DNA of 8,467 nucleotides from Chloroflexia bacterium (GTDB lineage Bacteria; Chloroflexota; Chloroflexia; QHBQ01; JADMIH01): assembly GCA_025927935.1 (NCBI GenBank), contig JAICKM010000276.1, positions 1 through 8,467 of the forward strand, given 5' to 3'. Shown piece by piece: positions 4,689 through 8,467 of this stretch. Numbering within the stretch: the first letter of the stretch is position 1; every line of letters begins with the position of its first letter. The translations under genes were made by a program, and so were the position numbers. The notes under the pieces are model-generated. The model was given only the letters and a program-made list of their open reading frames with translations, had not been told where the DNA came from and searched no databases.

Positions 4689-6029
4689 TTAAGGCCGGCA
4701 CCACTCGTACATGCGCGGGAAGGGAATGGTCTCGCGGACATGAGGCAGGCCGCCGATCCAGGCGGTTAGGCGCTCGATGCCCATGCCGAAGCCGGAGTGG
4801 GGCACGCTGCCGTAGCGGCGCACATCCAGATACCACTCATAGGCTTCGTGGGGCATGTTGTGTGCGCGCATGCGCTCTTCCAGCAGCGCCAGGTCGTGGA
4901 TGCGCTGGCTGCCGCCGCAGATCTCGCCGTAGCCCTCCGGGGCGATCAGGTCGGCGGCCAGGACCACGTCGGGCCGCTGGGGATCGGGCTGCATATAGAA
5001 GGCTTTGATCGCGGTCGGGTAGTGGGTAATGAACATCGGCTTGTCGAACTGGCTGCCCAGCGCCGTCTCCTCGTCGCCACCGAAGTCGTCGCCCCACCGG
5101 GCGTCATGGTTCACGGTGCGCTGCAAATAGGCAATCGCCTCGTCGTAGGTGATGCGCGGGAAGGGCGGCACGATCTTCTCCAGCTGGCCGGTGTCGCGCT
5201 CCAGGACCTTTAGTTCCTCTTTGTGCGTTTCGAGCACCGTCTTGACAACATAGGAGACAAACTGCTCCTCCAGTTCCAGCAGGCCCGGCAGTTCCATAAA
5301 AGCCACTTCCGGCTCGACCATCCAGAACTCCATCAGATGGCGGCGCGTCTTCGACTTCTCGGCGCGGAAGGTCGGACCGAAGCAATAGACTTTGCCCAGG
5401 CTGCCGATGGCGGCCTCGTTATAAAGCTGGCCGCTCTGACTGAGAAACGCGGGCTGGCCGAAATAGTCGACCTCGAACAGCGTCGAGCTGCCCTCGGCGG
5501 CGCTCGGCGTCAGGATCGGCGCATCGACCAGCGTGAAGTCGTGGCTGTCGAGATAATCGCGGACCGCCTTGACCACCCCGGCGCGCAATTTCAGCGCGGC
5601 GTTCTGTCGCGAGGAGCGCAGCCAGAGATGGCGGTTCTCCATCAGGAACGCCACGCCATGCTCTTTCTCGGCAATGGGGTAATCCTGCGTGTACTGGTAG
5701 ACCTGAACGTGATGCACCGAGATCTCGACGCCGCCCGGCGCCCGCTCGTCGGCGCGGACGGTGCCGGTGGCGGCAAAGGCCGATTCCAGCGTCAGCTTAT
5801 CGGCGGCTTCCCAGTCCTCGCCGCTCAGATCGCCCTTGAAGGCAACAAGCTGGCAGACGCCGCTGCCGTCGCGCATCACGATAAATTGCAGCTTGCCCTT
5901 CGACCGGTGGTGCTGCACCCAGCCGCGCACGGTCACTTCCTGCCCGACGTGGCTGGGTAGATCGCGGATATAGACGGCGGGCGCTTCCGCCGCGGGCGCG
6001 GCCTGTTCTGTAACTTCAGTGTCCGACAT
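4689..6029 (-). CDS. asnS: Asparaginyl-tRNA synthetase
   Basis: This class IIb aminoacyl-tRNA synthetase (446 residues, normal for bacteria) charges tRNA-Asn with asparagine using ATP in the cytosol. After an Ala/Glu-rich leader of about 17 residues comes an OB-fold anticodon-binding domain (about 28-115; VTVRGWVQHHRSKGKLQF). The catalytic domain has motif 2 starting at F221-R-A-E, then KSKTRRHLMEFWMVEPE, and motif 3 GFGMGIER (413-420). The phrase AEKSKTRRHLMEFWMVEPE and the ending RETIPFPR are typical of AsnRS and not of bacterial AspRS, which also carries a large insertion that is absent here. The start at 6029 has GGAGG eight bases upstream. It is probably transcribed from the extended -10 promoter at 6079-6087. 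A direct AsnRS means Asn-tRNA need not be made by the GatCAB route, although both can coexist. Confidence 0.96.
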   Translation of the reverse strand: MSDTEVTEQAAPAAEAPAVYIRDLPSHVGQEVTVRGWVQHHRSKGKLQFIVMRDGSGVCQLVAFKGDLSGEDWEAADKLTLESAFAATGTVRADERAPGGVEISVHHVQVYQYTQDYPIAEKEHGVAFLMENRHLWLRSSRQNAALKLRAGVVKAVRDYLDSHDFTLVDAPILTPSAAEGSSTLFEVDYFGQPAFLSQSGQLYNEAAIGSLGKVYCFGPTFRAEKSKTRRHLMEFWMVEPEVAFMELPGLLELEEQFVSYVVKTVLETHKEELKVLERDTGQLEKIVPPFPRITYDEAIAYLQRTVNHDARWGDDFGGDEETALGSQFDKPMFITHYPTAIKAFYMQPDPQRPDVVLAADLIAPEGYGEICGGSQRIHDLALLEERMRAHNMPHEAYEWYLDVRRYGSVPHSGFGMGIERLTAWIGGLPHVRETIPFPRMYEWCRP

Positions 6030-6078
6030 GCTTCTCTCCTCCAGACCCGTTCTCGCCGTGTGCGAAACGCGGCAGTGT

Positions 6079-6087
6079 ACTATACCA
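6079..6087 (-). promoter_or_regulatory. Extended -10 promoter candidate for asnS
   Basis: The minus strand reads TGGTATAGT: an extended -10 TGn followed by TATAGT (6084-6079). No good -35 box is seen 17 bases upstream, which is usual for extended -10 promoters. The predicted start near 6072 gives a leader of about 43 bases. It would let asnS be expressed independently of the kinase gene, which ends only 72 bases upstream of the asnS start. Confidence 0.45.
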
Positions 6088-6101
6088 TAACCGGGCCGGG
6101 C

Positions 6102-8333
6102 TTAGCTACTCAGGGGAACGTCGGGCGCCGCCAGGCTCTGCCCACCGGCCACGGAGGCGTTTTCGGCCAGGGGCAATTCGACATAGAACGTGCTGCCCAC
6201 GTCCAATTGCGACTCGGCCCAGATGCGCCCGGCGTGGCGTTCGACGATCTGGCGGCTGATGTAGAGACCGAGGCCAATGCCGCGCTGGTGGGCATAGACA
6301 TCATGGGAGCGAAAGAAGCGCTCGAACAGTCGGGGCATATCGTCGGGCAGAATGCCGGCGCCGTGATCCCGCACGGCCACACGAACCAGGCCATCCGTGC
6401 GGGTGATGGTACAGGTAATGGCCCCCGCCGCCGAGTATTTGAGCGCGTTGGTCAGCAGGTTGACAAAGACTTGCTCCAGGCGGCCCGGATCGCAACGGAC
6501 CATCCCATCGCCGGCGCCCTCCAAGTGAAGATCCGGCTCGCGGGCGCCGGCGATGGGGCGCACGCTGTCGATGGCCCCGCGCAGCACATCGCGGATCGCG
6601 CATAGCTCCCAGTGAAACTCGACTTTGCCGGCCTGGATGCGGCCCATGTCGAGCAGATCGTCGACCAGTTCGGTGAGGCGGTTCACCTGCGCGGCGACGG
6701 ACCCTAGCATCCTGGTGTCGCGCTCGGTGACGGTGTAGCCGGGCGCCAGGCGGCGGACCAGCAAGTCGTTGAACCCCTTGATCGCCGTGATCGGCGTGCG
6801 CAGTTCGTGGGCGGCAATCGAGAGGAAATCCTCTTGGCGGCGGGCCACTTCCAATTCGGCGCGCACCCGCTCCAACTCGTGCGAGACGCTGACATCCCGC
6901 GTCACCGAAATCACGCCGATGATCGCGCCCTCGGCATCGAAGTACGGGGCAAAGACGCTCTCCACGGTATGCAGACGGTCGCTATGCACATGGGCCATCG
7001 CGGCCAGGGTGACGCCGGTGGTCAGCACCGTAGCGAAGGTGTGTGCCCAATCGTGCAGCGGTTCCACACGATATTTCGCATAGTGATCATAGTTGCGGAT
7101 GACCTCATCGTGCGGCACGCCGACGACGGCGGCTTGCAGGCCCACCAGTTCTTCCGCCGCCGGGTTGATCAGGATGATCATGCCCTCGCGGTCGTAGACA
7201 ATCAGCGCGTCGTGCATCGCCCGGATAATGCTGTCTAGTTGCCGCTGCTGGCTGAGCACGGTGCTGTAAAGCAACTGGTTGTCGATGGCAACGGCGGCCT
7301 GGCTGGCAAAGAGGGTCAGAGTGCGGATGTCTGCCGGCGTGAAGGGCTTGAAGACCATGCTGAACACGGTAATGGTGCCGAAGGGCCGGCCCCCGTGCAG
7401 CAGCGGCACGGCCAGGGCATTGGTCACGCGCTGCTCGCTGGCCCGCGGGATGGCGCCCGCGAAATGTTGATAGCTGTTCTGGACCTGGGGCTGGCCCGTG
7501 GCGAAGGCCCGGCCCGTGACGCCCTCGCCCGGGGCGACGGGCGGATAATCATAGTCGGTGCCGCTCGACATGCGTGTCACAAGTTGGCCGGTGGCGGCGT
7601 CCCAGAGGATCAAGGCGCCGCCGCTGGCGCCGACCAGATCGACGGAGCGTCCGATCAGGATGCGCAGAACCGTCTCCAGATCAAGCGTGGCTTCCAGCGA
7701 GGTCGCCACGGCCTGCATCGTTTCAAGCGCCCCGGCGCGCTGTTCCGCGGCGCTCAGGGCGCGGGTATGCACCAGCAACTGCGCGGCCAGGCGAGCCAGG
7801 CGCCGGACCAGCGCCTGTTCCAGCGGCGTGTAGTGGTGCGGGGCCGGGCCGGCCAGGTAGATGGCGCCCAGAAAGTCGCCGTCGATCTGGAGCGGCGCCG
7901 CCAGCATGGTACTCGCGCCGATCCCGCGGGCCAGGATACGCCCGACCAGCGTCTGGGAGGTGGCCGCCTCGTAATCGTCAACGATGAACAACTCGCCGCG
8001 GCGCAGAGCCTGGTAGAGCCGGCTCTCCAGGGAGAACTCCAGCACCGGGGGTAACGCCGCCAGAGGCACGCCCTCTGTCGCCACCAGGCGCAGTTCGTCG
8101 GTGTGCGGATCGCGCAAGACCACGCCGCTCCACGGCAGGCCCACCAGTTGGACAGCCGTGGCGGTAATGCGCGCCAGCAAGTCATCCGGGCGGGTCGAGC
8201 GCGCCACCGCTTCGCTGAAAGCCAGCAACATATCCACAGCGCCGGCCGGGAGTTGCGGCACATCCGCGAACTCAGGCGCGGACGGGGGCGCGCCGTTTGC
8301 CCCGCCGGTCCCACCGGCAGAGTCAGGACTCAT
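6102..8333 (-). CDS. Soluble GAF-GAF-PAS sensor histidine kinase
   Basis: A 743-residue cytosolic sensor kinase that should autophosphorylate and pass phosphate to a response regulator. Order: a Gly/Ser/Pro/Ala-rich start (about 1-28), GAF1 (about 45-190), GAF2 (about 202-350), PAS (about 368-485), a short coiled linker (SHELERVRAELEVARR), the HisKA dimerisation domain with H509 in AAHELRTPITAIKG, and a HATPase with N629 (LLTNALKYS), D656 in DHGAGI, the F-box LFERFF and G685-IGLGL. All catalytic motifs are intact. No membrane segment is seen, so the signal is internal or diffusible. The GAF domains contain no cysteine, which argues against a bilin-thioether or iron-sulfur sensor. The start at 8333 is set by AGGAG six bases upstream; the open frame runs 41 residues further but is low-complexity Arg/Pro/Gly. 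No response regulator lies in the window; one may be upstream beyond the edge, or the kinase may be orphan. Confidence 0.93.
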   Translation of the reverse strand: MSPDSAGGTGGANGAPPSAPEFADVPQLPAGAVDMLLAFSEAVARSTRPDDLLARITATAVQLVGLPWSGVVLRDPHTDELRLVATEGVPLAALPPVLEFSLESRLYQALRRGELFIVDDYEAATSQTLVGRILARGIGASTMLAAPLQIDGDFLGAIYLAGPAPHHYTPLEQALVRRLARLAAQLLVHTRALSAAEQRAGALETMQAVATSLEATLDLETVLRILIGRSVDLVGASGGALILWDAATGQLVTRMSSGTDYDYPPVAPGEGVTGRAFATGQPQVQNSYQHFAGAIPRASEQRVTNALAVPLLHGGRPFGTITVFSMVFKPFTPADIRTLTLFASQAAVAIDNQLLYSTVLSQQRQLDSIIRAMHDALIVYDREGMIILINPAAEELVGLQAAVVGVPHDEVIRNYDHYAKYRVEPLHDWAHTFATVLTTGVTLAAMAHVHSDRLHTVESVFAPYFDAEGAIIGVISVTRDVSVSHELERVRAELEVARRQEDFLSIAAHELRTPITAIKGFNDLLVRRLAPGYTVTERDTRMLGSVAAQVNRLTELVDDLLDMGRIQAGKVEFHWELCAIRDVLRGAIDSVRPIAGAREPDLHLEGAGDGMVRCDPGRLEQVFVNLLTNALKYSAAGAITCTITRTDGLVRVAVRDHGAGILPDDMPRLFERFFRSHDVYAHQRGIGLGLYISRQIVERHAGRIWAESQLDVGSTFYVELPLAENASVAGGQSLAAPDVPLSS

Positions 8334-8339
8334 GCAGAT

Positions 8340-8344
8340 CTCCT
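8340..8344 (-). promoter_or_regulatory. Ribosome binding site AGGAG that decides the kinase start
   Basis: On the minus strand AGGAG is six bases before ATG 8333. The upstream in-frame ATG near 8456 has no comparable site and would add GC-biased, non-homologous sequence. Confidence 0.8.
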
Positions 8345-8398
8345 GTGCGTTGCGGGCCGGGGAGCGGGGGCCATACGCGGCACGGCAAAGGAATGGGG

Positions 8399-8430
8399 CG
8401 CGGGGCCGCGCGCGGGGCCGCGCGGGGCCG
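8399..8430. repeat. GC-only tandem repeat, three copies of CGCGGGGCCG
   Basis: The 10-mer CGCGGGGCCG occurs at 8399-8408, 8411-8420 and 8421-8430, with an extra CG between the first two copies. It lies in the leader or promoter region upstream of the kinase start. Each unit contains the near-palindrome CGGGGCCG. It could be slippage-prone DNA without function. Confidence 0.7.
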
Positions 8431-8438
8431 CCCCCCCG

Positions 8439-8463
8439 TAAACCAGGGGCGCCCACGCCCTGG
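8439..8463 (-). terminator. Possible terminator of a gene beyond the right edge
   Basis: On the minus strand CCAGGGCG (8463-8456) pairs with CGCCCCTGG (8451-8443, one bulged base) across a 4-base loop and is followed by TTTAC. Flanking C and G runs could lengthen the stem. This would fit the end of a minus-strand gene to the right, upstream of the kinase. The T run is short and the window edge is close, so the call is weak. Confidence 0.3.
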
Positions 8464-8467
8464 GGGG

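Noticed and set aside
4562..5008. Plus-strand open frame spanning the asnS terminator and 3' end
   Set aside because: The translation is Arg/Ala/Gly-rich with no motif, and it runs through the asnS terminator and over the asnS C terminus.
5223..5960. 245-codon plus-strand open frame inside asnS
   Set aside because: Antisense shadow of asnS, whose OB fold and class II motifs are unambiguous.
7239..8054. 271-codon plus-strand open frame inside the kinase region
   Set aside because: It is antisense to the GAF domains and shows no recognisable domain. The minus-strand reading has full family motifs.
8334..8456. 41-residue N-terminal extension of the kinase
   Set aside because: It is a low-complexity Arg/Pro/Gly translation of GC-rich repeats without a binding site, whereas ATG 8333 has AGGAG at six bases.

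Overview
The window is high-GC bacterial DNA with compact genes, strong purine-rich ribosome binding sites and TTGnnn-17-TATAAT promoters. The best lineage hint is the exported protein at 1261-3048. Its two FFPxTGH...GYPISDE repeats are, from general knowledge, a type common in Chloroflexota secreted proteins. A ClpC-type unfoldase and a soluble GAF-GAF-PAS histidine kinase fit that assignment. The phylum is an inference, because no rRNA or other decisive marker is present.

Layout, left half (+ strand). The 3' part of a clpC-like gene enters from the left edge and ends at 956 with a clear terminator. The next gap carries an unexpected antisense relic of an RHS-repeat core domain (about 1035-1112). 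It is followed by a strong promoter (1138-1166) for a 595-residue exported protein built from two FFPxTGH repeats, proline-rich linkers and three beta-rich GFxPxE domains. After another hairpin comes a 257-residue SDR oxidoreductase of the TYDxxxPWG/TSGQ subfamily, ending in a bidirectional hairpin at about 3933-3968.

Layout, right half (- strand). Beyond that hairpin every gene lies on the other strand: a 76-residue uncharacterised protein with its own promoter, a roughly 420-base noncoding gap rich in regulatory-looking signals, asnS (asparaginyl-tRNA synthetase), and a 743-residue cytosolic sensor histidine kinase. Upstream of the kinase, the right edge holds a GC-only tandem repeat and a hairpin.

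How the genes relate. They look like separately transcribed units, not one pathway: protein quality control (ClpC), cell-surface or secreted function (repeat protein), redox metabolism (SDR), translation (AsnS) and signalling (histidine kinase, with no response regulator in view). Nearly every gene has its own terminator or promoter. I see no CRISPR array, tRNA, rRNA, insertion sequence, integrase, toxin-antitoxin pair or defence operon.

I found no convincing undescribed multi-gene system. The items most worth a second look are the RHS fossil, the domain architecture and cysteine pattern of the exported protein, and the small gene with its long leader. That leader contains a possible ECF-sigma promoter and a perfect palindrome in addition to a housekeeping-type promoter.
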